Shown: one piece after another, positions 24,263 through 32,800 of the stretch
Layout: each line of letters begins with the position of its first letter
Position numbering within the stretch: the first letter of the stretch is position 1
Origin: Flavobacteriaceae bacterium Ga0077528
GTDB lineage: Bacteria; Bacteroidota; Bacteroidia; Flavobacteriales; Flavobacteriaceae
Length of the DNA stretch: 38,547 nt
Assembly (NCBI GenBank): GCA_001464475.1
Contig: LNDX01000024.1
Span: 1-38,547, forward strand
Reading direction: 5' to 3'
The notes under the pieces: model-generated
Seen by the model: the letters and a program-made list of their open reading frames with translations, nothing else
What the model was told of the DNA's origin: nothing
Database searches by the model: none
Program-made: the position numbers and the translations under genes

Positions 24263-24460
24263 ATGACTAAAAAAGCAATTATTATAACAGCAGTTGGAGT
24301 TATCGTTGGAGCAATTGCAGGATATGTCTACTATCATTATGTAGGTTGCGCTAGCGGAACTTGTGCCATAACCTCTAAACCATTGAATAGCACATTATAT
24401 GGTGCCTTGATGGGCGGATTGTTATTCAATTTATTTGTAAAGGAGAACAAGAATAAATAA
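24263..24460 (+). CDS. DUF6132 family small membrane protein
   Basis: From the ATG at 24263 the protein is 65 residues, with two hydrophobic helices separated by GCASGTCAITSKP (Cys29, Cys34). This motif is typical of DUF6132, a Bacteroidetes family often beside rhodanese or thioredoxin genes. A GTG at 24248 would extend the frame but overlaps the preceding gene and adds nothing conserved, so the ATG, one base after the HMA stop, is preferred. The cysteines probably lie in the loop or periplasm; function unknown. It is the last gene of the site-2 operon. Confidence 0.82.
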   Translation: MTKKAIIITAVGVIVGAIAGYVYYHYVGCASGTCAITSKPLNSTLYGALMGGLLFNLFVKENKNK

Positions 24461-24474
24461 AAGTTAATTTATTT

Positions 24475-24502
24475 TTGTTTAAGGAATAAAATAGTATATT
24501 TG
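24475..24502 (+). promoter_or_regulatory. Promoter of the first Lys/Cys-rich peptide gene
   Basis: TTG (24475-24477), 17 bases, then TATATTTG (24495-24502). No GTAAC dyad is present, so this gene may be expressed independently of the Crp/Fnr regulon. The leader to the ATG is about 50 bases. Confidence 0.55.
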
Positions 24503-24557
24503 GAACACTATTTGAAATAAATAAGTAAAGAAACATTAATTTTAAAAATATAAAAAA

Positions 24558-24746
24558 ATGAAAAAAGTAGCATCAATGTTAGCTGTAGTAGCGTTTTTAT
24601 TTTCAATGAATGTAAACGCTCAAGAGCCAAAACAAAAAAAGAAAAAAGCTAAAACTGAAAAAACAGCTTCAACAACAGAAGAAAAAAAATCTTGTAGTGA
24701 AGGTGAGAAAAAAGGTGGATGTTGTGCATCTAAAAAAGCAGCATAA
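24558..24746 (+). CDS. Small secreted Lys/Cys-rich protein, copy 1
   Basis: 62 residues: a signal peptide (LFSMNVNAQ, cleavage after NA), then a strongly basic stretch EPKQKKKKAKTEK, a Ser/Thr/Glu-rich middle and a tail KSCSEGEKKGGCCASKKAA with Cys46, Cys55 and Cys56. A sister gene lies at 25240-25440, nearly identical at DNA level through the signal peptide and lysine block. The mature product of about 40 residues is too small and repetitive for a fold. The CC pair may bind metal or persulfide, or cross-link the peptide. I do not recognise a named family. It ends in a terminator and is probably monocistronic. Confidence 0.72.
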   Translation: MKKVASMLAVVAFLFSMNVNAQEPKQKKKKAKTEKTASTTEEKKSCSEGEKKGGCCASKKAA

Positions 24747-24762
24747 TTAGCTAAAATATTTT

Positions 24763-24797
24763 AAAAAAGCGTTCAAGAAATTGGACGCTTTTTTTTA
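24763..24797 (+). terminator. Rho-independent terminator, GNRA-loop (copy 1)
   Basis: Stem GCGTTCAA/TTGGACGC with a GAAA tetraloop, flanked by A and T runs. An identical terminator stands at 27140-27171, and both are directly followed by a GTAAC operator, so the pair looks like a duplicated module. Confidence 0.88.
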
Positions 24798-24798
24798 T

Positions 24799-24842
24799 GT
24801 AACATTTGTCACATTTTAAGTGAATTTTATTAGATAAATTTG
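24799..24842 (+). promoter_or_regulatory. Crp/Fnr-type operator (site 3) and promoter
   Basis: GTAAC-ATTT-GTCAC (24799-24812, one mismatch), a 22-base gap, then TAAATTTG (24835-24842), a perfect -7 box. Transcription should begin at about 24847, on the start codon of the DUF6660-like gene, implying a leaderless mRNA. Confidence 0.72.
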
Positions 24843-24846
24843 TTCT

Positions 24847-25182
24847 ATGAAATATTTTGCAATTTTATTATGCTTCTATTTTAATGCTTTAACGATACTT
24901 CCATCGGTTAAAGCTATAAAAATGCAATTTGCTCAAAAAGATCAAGTTTCATGCAATAAATCCAATTCTGATTGTGAACCAACTAAAGGTTGCGAAAAAG
25001 AAAAATGTCTTCTAAATTTCAACTTTAGTAGTTCGAGCTTTATTGTATTTGCTACAGCTTACAATTTTACAAATAATACTATTTTCATTCCTAAAAAAGA
25101 AAATAGTTTATACCACAAAAACTTCATTTCCAATTATAATGTAACTATCTGGCAACCTCCAGAATCGTTTTTAATGTCTTAA
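24847..25182 (+). CDS. DUF6660-like Cys-rich secreted protein
   Basis: 111 residues: a signal-peptide-like start (MKYFAILLCFYFNALTILPS), then a cysteine-rich segment (Cys36, Cys43, Cys49, Cys54) and a C-terminal IWQPPESF. The layout of signal peptide, Cys cluster and terminal WQPP resembles the DUF6660 proteins often encoded beside RND metal-efflux genes in Bacteroidetes. The match is from memory and moderate. The cysteines could bind metal in the periplasm. A perfect -7 box ends only four bases before the ATG, so the transcript is predicted to be leaderless. It has its own operator (site 3). Confidence 0.65.
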   Translation: MKYFAILLCFYFNALTILPSVKAIKMQFAQKDQVSCNKSNSDCEPTKGCEKEKCLLNFNFSSSSFIVFATAYNFTNNTIFIPKKENSLYHKNFISNYNVTIWQPPESFLMS

Positions 25183-25188
25183 AATGAA

Positions 25189-25206
25189 TGTAATTTATGA
25201 ATTACA
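25189..25206. promoter_or_regulatory. Inverted repeat TGTAATT-N4-AATTACA
   Basis: A perfect 7-base dyad lies in the gap between the DUF6660-like gene and the second Lys/Cys peptide gene. It is not followed by a T-run, so it is a poor terminator, and it lacks a -7 box at the spacing used by the GTAAC sites. It may be an operator for another protein or a chance palindrome. Confidence 0.35.
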
Positions 25207-25239
25207 ACAAATCAATTTAAAAATTTAAAACATATAAAA

Positions 25240-25440
25240 ATGAACAAATTAGTTTCAATATTAGCAACACTAGCTTTCTTATTTTCAATGAATGTAAACG
25301 CTCAACAAGAGCCAAAACAAAAAAAGAAAAAAGCTAAAACAGAAAAGTCATGTTCTTCAGAAGAGAAAAAATCTTGTGGTGAAGGTGAGAAAAAAGGAGG
25401 CTGTTGTTCTTCTAAAAAAGCCGAAGAGAAAAAAGCGTAA
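25240..25440 (+). CDS. Small secreted Lys/Cys-rich protein, copy 2
   Basis: 66 residues: signal peptide ending VNAQ, basic block EPKQKKKKAKTEK, and a tail with Cys38, Cys46, Cys55 and Cys56 (SCGEGEKKGGCCSSKK). The DNA encoding LFSMNVNAQ through the lysine block is almost the same as in the gene at 24558-24746, indicating a recent duplication or gene conversion. Compared with copy 1 it has one more cysteine and a longer charged end. Periplasmic or secreted, function unknown. The duplicated pair brackets the DUF6660-like gene. Confidence 0.7.
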   Translation: MNKLVSILATLAFLFSMNVNAQQEPKQKKKKAKTEKSCSSEEKKSCGEGEKKGGCCSSKKAEEKKA

Positions 25441-25460
25441 TTTTTTAATGTAATAGTAAT

Positions 25461-25497
25461 GATTAGTGTCAGTTTTTAATTGGCACTAATCTTCTAT
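25461..25497 (+). terminator. Probable terminator after peptide copy 2
   Basis: An 11-bp stem with one G-T pair, from GATTAGTG (25461-25468) to CACTAATC (25484-25491), closes a 9-base loop. The following TTCTATTAT is only moderately T-rich, so termination may be partial. Confidence 0.55.
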
Positions 25498-25520
25498 TAT
25501 ACAATTTTAAAAATCTTAAA

Positions 25521-27119
25521 ATGAAAACATTATATAAAATTATATTGCTTTTAATCTCAAGTTTTGCTATTTCACAAACTACTTTTGATTATCAGGTGCA
25601 ATTAAATCCGATAACCATTCCGAATTTTCCCGGAATTCATTCGTATGCCTTTGCACAACATAACGGAAAATGGTTAATAATAGGAGGGAGAATCGACGGA
25701 ATTCATGCACGCCAACCTTTCAATGCTTTTCCAGCGGCAAGTAATAATACCAATATTTATGTGGTTGATATTGCTACCAATCAGTTTTGGTCGGCTTCAG
25801 TAAATTCTTTGGCAACTGCTTTAAAAGAGCAACTTCAAGCGACAAATTTCAACTTTTACCAAGATGACACAACTCTTTATTTAGTTGGTGGTTACGCGTT
25901 TTCGGCTACAGCCAATGATCATATCACGTTCAATAAAATGACATCAGTTGATGTGCCAAATTTAATAAATGCTGTCATCAACGGAACTTCAATTGCTAGT
26001 AATTTCAAGCAAATGACCGATGAAAATCTGGCGGTCAATGGTGGACATTTAGCCAAAATTAATAATACATTTTACTTAGTTGGTGGGCATCGTTTTGACG
26101 GACGCTACAATCCAATAAACAATCCCACTTTTACGCAAACCTACACCAACAGTATCAAGAAATTTCAAATTGACAATTCAGGTTCGCAATTGAGTATTTC
26201 AAATTACCAAGTCGTTACGGATGCGGTTCATTTACACCGACGTGATTATAATTTGTTGCCTCAAGTTTTTCCTAATGGAGAATTGGGTTACACGATTTCA
26301 TCAGGGGTTTTTCAAATCAATGTAGATTTACCTTTTTTGTATCCTGTGGATATTAAAGCGTCAGGACATGTTCCTCAAACGACTTTCAATCAATATTTAA
26401 GTAATTATCATAGTGCACATTCAAGTATGTATGATGCAACAACCAACAGAATGCACAATTTGTTTTTTGGCGGGATAAGTCAGTATTATTATAACGGAAC
26501 CACTTTGGTACAAGATAATAATGTACCTTTTGTAAACACAATTAGTCGCACAACACGCTTTGCAGATGGTTCTTTGCAAGAATATCAATTGCCAGAAACA
26601 ATGCCTTCTTTAAAAGGTGCAAGTGCCGAATTTATTCAAAACAAAGCATTACCACATTTTTCAAATGAAGTAATAAAGTTAGATGAAATTACAGCAAATG
26701 AATTTGTAATTGGTCATATCGTAGGTGGTTTGAGCAGTCCGACGCAAAATCCTTTTAGCGTGAATCAAACTAGTACAACTTCGGCAAGTGCAACAATTTA
26801 TGAAGTAAAATTGATTAGAAATCAACCTTTGGGAGTTCAAGAAATCAACGGAAAAAATCCATTTTCTATGTCGGTTTCTCCAAATCCAACTCAAAATGGT
26901 GTTGTAAAAATTAACTTTAATATGGCTTATGAAACAACAATTGATTATTTCGTAACTTCATTAGACGGAAAAATTATTACAGATGGTGAAGTTTCAGATG
27001 CCAAACAAGGAGAAAATTCAATGAATTTTGAAATCGATGGCGTTGCAAATCAAACTGTTATCATAACTTTTATCTTTAATGATAAATTCTATGTTTCTCA
27101 AAAGGTAATAGTTAACTAA
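25521..27119 (+). CDS. T9SS-sorted kelch-like beta-propeller protein, 532 aa
   Basis: A signal peptide (MKTLYKIILLLISSFAIS) precedes about 430 residues with kelch/galactose-oxidase-like propeller motifs (GKWLIIGGRIDG, TTLYLVGGYAF, NTFYLVGGHRFDG, MHNLFFGGISQ). The last 85 residues are a T9SS sorting domain (MSVSPNPTQNG to the end). It should be exported and attached to, or shed from, the cell surface. No catalytic residues can be named. It sits between a peptide gene and an efflux operon and carries no GTAAC dyad, so it may be an insertion into the cluster. Family assignment is by propeller-blade pattern and sorting domain only. Confidence 0.85.
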   Translation: MKTLYKIILLLISSFAISQTTFDYQVQLNPITIPNFPGIHSYAFAQHNGKWLIIGGRIDGIHARQPFNAFPAASNNTNIYVVDIATNQFWSASVNSLATALKEQLQATNFNFYQDDTTLYLVGGYAFSATANDHITFNKMTSVDVPNLINAVINGTSIASNFKQMTDENLAVNGGHLAKINNTFYLVGGHRFDGRYNPINNPTFTQTYTNSIKKFQIDNSGSQLSISNYQVVTDAVHLHRRDYNLLPQVFPNGELGYTISSGVFQINVDLPFLYPVDIKASGHVPQTTFNQYLSNYHSAHSSMYDATTNRMHNLFFGGISQYYYNGTTLVQDNNVPFVNTISRTTRFADGSLQEYQLPETMPSLKGASAEFIQNKALPHFSNEVIKLDEITANEFVIGHIVGGLSSPTQNPFSVNQTSTTSASATIYEVKLIRNQPLGVQEINGKNPFSMSVSPNPTQNGVVKINFNMAYETTIDYFVTSLDGKIITDGEVSDAKQGENSMNFEIDGVANQTVIITFIFNDKFYVSQKVIVN

Positions 27120-27139
27120 ATAAATCACACTATTTATTC

Positions 27140-27171
27140 AAAAAGCGTTCAAGAAATTGGACGCTTTTTTT
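27140..27171 (+). terminator. Rho-independent terminator, GNRA-loop (copy 2)
   Basis: The same stem and GAAA loop as at 24763-24797 (GCGTTCAA/TTGGACGC), ending in a T-run that abuts operator site 4a. It ends the kelch-like gene and insulates the efflux operon. Confidence 0.88.
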
Positions 27172-27232
27172 GTAACATTAGTTACTCTGTAACATTTGTA
27201 ACTGTAAAGCCATTTTTACCGTTCTACTTTTG
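27172..27232 (+). promoter_or_regulatory. Double Crp/Fnr-type operator (sites 4a, 4b) and efflux promoter
   Basis: Site 4a is a perfect dyad GTAAC-ATTA-GTTAC (27172-27185). Site 4b (27189-27202) has GTAAC-ATTT-GTAAC, one half-site mismatch, and lies 22 bases before TACTTTTG (27225-27232), a full -7 consensus. Two dimers could bind, offset by 17 bp. It controls the tolC-adaptor-RND operon. Confidence 0.75.
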
Positions 27233-27255
27233 CTTTATAATTCAGATATAAAATT

Positions 27256-28569
27256 ATGAAGAAAATAAGTTACATCATTTTTACAGGAACAATTTTGAGT
27301 TCGGTTTTTGGTTTTAGTCAAGATACTTTGTCTATTTCTAAAGGAGAATTATCTCAGAAACTATCCGAAAAGAATTTACAAATAAAAATTGCTGAAAAAA
27401 CCTATCAATCAGCAAAGGCAGATTACAATCAATCCAACGCGCTATTTTTGCCCAACATCAATGTGTCGCATACCGGAATTTCTACAACCAATCCATTGAT
27501 GGCTTTTGGTTCTAAATTGAATCAAGAAATTTTGACTATGGCAGATTTCAATCCAGCGTTGTTAAATGATCCAGCTAAAACGCAAAACTTTGCTACCAAA
27601 TTTGAAATCCAACAACCTTTAATCAATATTGATGGTTTGTTTGAAAGAAAAGCTGCAAAATCTAAAATGGAAGCCTACCAATTGCAAACCGAACGTACTA
27701 AAGAATATTTAGAATTAGAAGTTTCAAAAGCGTATATGCAATTGCAATTGGCTTACAGAGCAGTAAAAGTTTTAGAAAAAGCAAATGTAACAGGAAAAGC
27801 CAATTTGAAATTAGTTGATAATTATTTCAAACAAGGAATGTTGCAAAAAACCGATTTGCTGAACGTTCAAGTTCGAGTAAATGAAATCGCAAATCAATTG
27901 CAATATGCTAAAAGTAATGTGCAAAATGCGTCCGATTATTTAGCTTTTTTATTGAATGAAGATAGTAATGGAAAAATCTACAAACCATCGGAAGAATTAG
28001 ATAATGCAATTGTAATTGAAGAAATAAACACTTCATTATCAGATAATAGAAAAGATATTCAAGCGATGAGTAAATCGTCTGAAGCTTATGCTAAAATGTT
28101 GCAATCCTCTAAAATGGCTTTTTTACCAAGATTAAATGCTTTTGGAAGTTATGAATTGTACGACCAAAACTTTTTAGGAACGGCTGCTAAAGGATATTTA
28201 GTTGGAGCACAACTTTCATGGAATGTTTTTGATGGATATAAATCGATTGGAAAATTTCAAAAAGCCAAAGCTGAATCACAAAAAGCCGAGGTTGAAAAAG
28301 ACCAATACAAAAAGCAAAGTCAGTTGGAATTAAACAAAACCAATCGTCAATTGAAAGATGCCGAAAATAAAGTAAATCTGTCAAAATTAGCATTGGAACA
28401 ATCGCAAGAAGCTTATAGAATTCGTCAAAACAGATTCACACAAGGATTAGAAAAAACAACCGATTTATTGCAATCAGAAACCCAAATGATTCAAAAAGAA
28501 ATGGAGCATTTGCAATCGGTTTTTGAATATAATTTCACTAAGCAGTATTTGCAGTTTTTAACGAAGTAA
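27256..28569 (+). CDS. TolC-family outer-membrane efflux channel
   Basis: 437 residues with a signal peptide (cleavage after GFSQ region) and the alternating long coiled-coil helices of the outer-membrane factor family: two repeats each carrying a helical hairpin (for example KAYMQLQLAYRAVKVLEK... and QSQLELNKTNRQLKDAENK). The trimeric barrel would cross the outer membrane and dock to the RND complex encoded behind it. No lipobox. The gene is the first of the efflux operon and has the strongest operator region in the window, with two dyads upstream. The assignment is secure from architecture and neighbours; the exported substrate is not. Confidence 0.93.
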   Translation: MKKISYIIFTGTILSSVFGFSQDTLSISKGELSQKLSEKNLQIKIAEKTYQSAKADYNQSNALFLPNINVSHTGISTTNPLMAFGSKLNQEILTMADFNPALLNDPAKTQNFATKFEIQQPLINIDGLFERKAAKSKMEAYQLQTERTKEYLELEVSKAYMQLQLAYRAVKVLEKANVTGKANLKLVDNYFKQGMLQKTDLLNVQVRVNEIANQLQYAKSNVQNASDYLAFLLNEDSNGKIYKPSEELDNAIVIEEINTSLSDNRKDIQAMSKSSEAYAKMLQSSKMAFLPRLNAFGSYELYDQNFLGTAAKGYLVGAQLSWNVFDGYKSIGKFQKAKAESQKAEVEKDQYKKQSQLELNKTNRQLKDAENKVNLSKLALEQSQEAYRIRQNRFTQGLEKTTDLLQSETQMIQKEMEHLQSVFEYNFTKQYLQFLTK

Positions 28570-28617
28570 AAGAGTATTAAGATTAGAGTATTAAGTATTA
28601 AGACAATAGAAAATATT

Positions 28618-29706
28618 ATGAAGAAAATAATAACCATCCTAACCCTTTCAACTATCTTATTCGTATCATGCGGAAAAGAAACGAAAGAAGCAACCAATAA
28701 CGAACCAGCCATTGCAGTTCAAGTAAGCGGAATTTCAGCAGATTCTAATGCGCCATTTGTAACCGCAAGTGGTAAAATCGAAGCCGAAAACAGTGCCAAT
28801 GTTTCAACCCGAATGATGGGTTATGTTACTAAAGTTCACGTAAAAGTGGGACAAAAAGTAGGAGCAGGACAACTTTTAGTTAGTGTAAACAACACCGATT
28901 TGCAAGCCAAAAAAGCACAAGTTGATGCTTCAATTCTACAAGCAACTGCAGGTTATAATAATGCGAAAAAAGATTATGATCGTTTTGTAGCCTTGTTTGC
29001 ACAACAAAGTGCTTCTCAAAAAGAATTAGACGATATGACTTCGCGTTACGAAATGGCAAAAGCAGGTTTAGAAGGAGCAAGGCAAATGCGAAACGAAGTA
29101 ATGGCGCAGTTCTCTTATTCTAATATTACCGCTCCATTTTCAGGAGAAGTGACCAATACGTTTGTAAAAGGTGGCGAAATGGCAAATCCAGGAATGCCTT
29201 TAGTAAGTATTGAAGGCGCTTCTAGAATGCAAGTAACTGCAATGGTTTCTGAAAGTGATATTTCAGAAATTAAAAGTGGAATGACAGTTAAAGTGTTAGT
29301 AAAATCAATCAACAAAGAAGTGGCAGGAAAAGTTTCTGAAGTAAGTGGTTCGGCTAAAAACACAGGTGGACAATATTTAGTGAAAGTCACCTTGAACGCA
29401 AATGACAAAGCCATTTTATCAGGAATGTTTGTGAATGTCCAATTCCCAATTGCTAACAAACCAAAAACGATTGAAAGTTTACAGTCAGATAAAGTAATGG
29501 TGCCAGAAAGTGCTTTGGTAAAACAAGGACAACTAACAGGAATTTACACCATAGCTGGCGGAAAAACAGCCATTTTAAGATGGATAAGAACCGGAAAATC
29601 ATTCGGAAGTCAAGTAGAAGTTTTATCAGGATTAGCTGCTAACGAGCAATACATCGTTTCAGCAGAAGGTAAATTGTATAACGGAGCAAAAGTTAGTATT
29701 CAGTAA
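28618..29706 (+). CDS. RND efflux periplasmic adaptor (lipoprotein)
   Basis: 362 residues, a lipoprotein (FVSC18) with the membrane-fusion-protein layout: biotinyl-lipoyl half-motifs (KVHVKVGQKVGAGQLLVSV and FSGEVTNTFVKGGEMANPG) flanking an alpha-helical hairpin (about 90-150), a beta-barrel domain and a C-terminal membrane-proximal domain. No His- or Met-rich N-terminal extension of the CusB/CzcB type is seen, so metal-specificity is not supported here. It links the inner-membrane RND pump to TolC and lies 48 bases downstream of tolC. Confidence 0.93.
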   Translation: MKKIITILTLSTILFVSCGKETKEATNNEPAIAVQVSGISADSNAPFVTASGKIEAENSANVSTRMMGYVTKVHVKVGQKVGAGQLLVSVNNTDLQAKKAQVDASILQATAGYNNAKKDYDRFVALFAQQSASQKELDDMTSRYEMAKAGLEGARQMRNEVMAQFSYSNITAPFSGEVTNTFVKGGEMANPGMPLVSIEGASRMQVTAMVSESDISEIKSGMTVKVLVKSINKEVAGKVSEVSGSAKNTGGQYLVKVTLNANDKAILSGMFVNVQFPIANKPKTIESLQSDKVMVPESALVKQGQLTGIYTIAGGKTAILRWIRTGKSFGSQVEVLSGLAANEQYIVSAEGKLYNGAKVSIQ

Positions 29707-29727
29707 TCAGTCACAGTATTCAGTCGC

Positions 29728-29812
29728 AGTGTTCAGTCAAGTGTCACACTGAGCTTGTCGAAGTGCTTTTAAATATAAGTTTTCAGTTTTTAAGCATTGC
29801 CTTTTAAACTCA
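29728..29812. repeat. Intergenic repeat upstream of the RND permease
   Basis: This block shares with 33053-33140, on the other side of the permease gene, the core TGTCACACTGAGCTTGTCG plus a following stretch TTTTAAATATAAGTTTT and TTTTTAAGC. The core belongs to the same REP-like family found inside purL at 5400-5425. Confidence 0.75.
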
Positions 29813-29843
29813 TAAACTTCTAAACTCATAAACTAAAAAAAAT

Positions 29844-32800
29844 ATGCAAGAAGGTATATCAGGTAAAATAGCCCATTTTTTCATCAACTCTAAATTAACC
29901 ATTCTTTTGATGGTTGGATTGATGATTATTGGTGTATATAGTTCGTTCTTAATTCCGCGTGAAGAAGAACCGCAAATCAATGTTCCAATGGCCGATGTTA
30001 TGATTGGTTATCCAGGAGCAAGTCCGGCAGAAGTAGAAAGCCGTGTTATAAAACCATTGGAGAAAGTATTGTCCAACATCAAAGGCGTAGAGCATTTACA
30101 TAGTATGGCTATGAATGGTCAAGCCATGATTATTGTGCAATTTTATGTAGGTGAAGATTCAGAACGCTCGTACGTTAAATTGTACGACGAGTTGATGAAA
30201 AACGAAAACATGTTCCCAAAAGGAGTTTTCAAACCTATGGTTAAAACACGTTCGATTGACGATGTTCCCATGATGGGATTGACACTTTGGAGCGAATCAT
30301 TAAACGATTTTGAAATTCGTCAAATTGCCGAAGAAGTAACTTCTGAAATAGAAAAAGTAAAAGATGTTGCCATCACCAAAGAAATTGGCGGAAGAACTCG
30401 TGAGCTAAAAGTAGTTTTAGACAAAGATAAAATGGCCGAAAATGGTGTGGATGCTTTGGGTGTTATGCAAATGATTCAAGCCAATAATGGAAGTTCTCAA
30501 TCAGGTAGTTTTGTTTCAAATGATAAAGAATATTTACTTACTACAGGGCAATTTTTATCCACTTCAGAAGATGTTGAGAATTTGGTTGTGGGTGTAAATG
30601 CCAATATGCCAGTGTATTTAAAACAAGTCGCTGCTGTTCAAGACGGACCTTCAACACCAAGAAGTTATGTGTCTTTTGGTTACGGAAAAGCCAATGAAAA
30701 ATTTACTAAAAACAAATCAGAATATCCAGCTGTTACTATTTCTATCGGAAAAGTAAAAGGTGCTGATGCGATGAAAATTGCCGATAAAATACTTGAGAAA
30801 GTTGATGGTTTGAAGAAAACTTTAATTACCGATGATGTACATGTGGAGGTTTCTCGTAATTATGGTGAAACTGCTTCTCACAAAGTAGGAGAATTGTTGA
30901 TGCACTTAGGAATTGCGATTATTGCAGTAACACTTTTAGTTATGTTAGCTATGGGTTGGCGTGGTGGATTAGTGGTATTCTTTTCTGTGCCACTAACGTT
31001 TGCTTTGACCTTGTTTGCTTATTATATGTTGGGTTATACGCTTAACAGAATCACGCTTTTCGCATTAGTTTTCGTGGTCGGAATTGTAGTGGATGATAGT
31101 ATTATCATTGCCGAAAACATGCACCGCCATTTCAAGATGAAGCGATTACCATTCAAACAAGCCGCTATTTTTGCGATTAATGAAGTTGGAAATCCTACCA
31201 TTTTAGCAACGTTTACCGTTATTGCAGCAATTCTTCCAATGGCGTTTGTGTCAGGAATGATGGGACCTTATATGAGTCCGATGCCAATTGGAGCTTCTAT
31301 TGCGATGTTGCTTTCATTGTTTGTGGCTTTAACTGTTACGCCTTATTTGGGGTATCATTTATTACACGAAAAGGACGAACAAGAACACAAAGCTGAACAA
31401 GGATTAGAAACGTCTTGGATTTATAGAGTTTACAACAAATTGGAACGTCCGTTTTTAGAAAATTCTACCAAACGTAGAGTGATGTTGGGAATTACCGTTG
31501 TTTTGTTGGCAGGTTCAGTTTTGATGTTTTTCACCAAATCTGTTTTGGTAAAAATGTTACCTTTTGACAACAAAAACGAATTCCAAGTGGTAGTTGATAT
31601 GCCAGAAGGAACTACGTTAGAAAGAACGGCAGCCGTTACTCAAGAAATCGCTCAATATCTAACAACCATTCCAGAAGTAGTGGATTATCAAAATTACATC
31701 GGAACTTCTGCACCTATTACGTTCAACGGATTAGTTCGTCATTACGATTTGCGTGGAGGAAGCAATATGGCTGATATCCAAGTGAATCTGTTGCACAAAG
31801 AAGATAGAGATTTACAAAGTCATGATATTGCCAAATTGGTTCGTCCAGAAGTGCAAAAGATTGCTAAAAGATATGGAGCGAATGTCAAAATTATCGAAGT
31901 GCCACCAGGACCACCAGTTTTATCAACATTGGTTGCCGAAATTTACGGTCCAAATTATAAAGATCAAATTGCAGTTGCCAATCAAGTAAAAGGTATTTTA
32001 GAAAAAACATCTGATATTGTTGATGTCGATTGGATGACCGAAGATAATCAAACCGAATATCGATTGGAAGTTGACAAAGAAAAAGCAATGCTTAACGGAA
32101 TTGCACCACAACAAGTAGTTGGAAATCTGACTTATTTGTTGAAAGAATATCCAGTTTCAAATTTATATGACGAAAATTCTAATAACAGTGTTGGAATTGT
32201 ATTGTCTCTTGATGACAAAGACAAAACATCGTTGCAAGATATTCAGAATTTAAAAATTAAAGGAAGTCAGGGTAATGTAGTTCCAGTTTCTGATTTGGTA
32301 AAAGTCGTTGCTGATACTTTGCAGAAAACGATTTACAGAAAAGACCAAAAACGTGTAGTGTATGTAACAGCAGATATGGCAGGAACATTAGAAAGTCCGG
32401 TATATGCTATTTTGGGAATGAACGAAGAATTGCAAAAAATGAAGTTGCCAAAAGGTTACAAAGTCAACGAATTGTATATGGATCAACCATCAGACGAAAG
32501 TGATTTCACGGTAAAATGGGATGGAGAATGGCAAATTACATTAGAAGTGTTCCGTGATTTAGGTGTAGCATTTGCGGTTGTAATCGTGATTATTTATATG
32601 CTGATTGTAGGTTGGTTTCAAAATTTTAAAACACCTATGGTTATGATGATGGCGATTCCACTTTCGTTAGTCGGAATTGTATTTGGACACTGGTTACTAG
32701 GAGCTTTTTTCACAGCAACATCTTTTATTGGGATGATTGCTTTGGCAGGAGTAATGGTTAGGAACTCGGTCTTGCTAATCGACTTTATCGAAATCCGACT

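Noticed and set aside
25189..25206. TGTAATT-N4-AATTACA dyad as a regulon operator
   Set aside because: Half-sites and spacing differ from the other sites, and no -7 box stands at the expected distance. It is listed only as a low-confidence feature.
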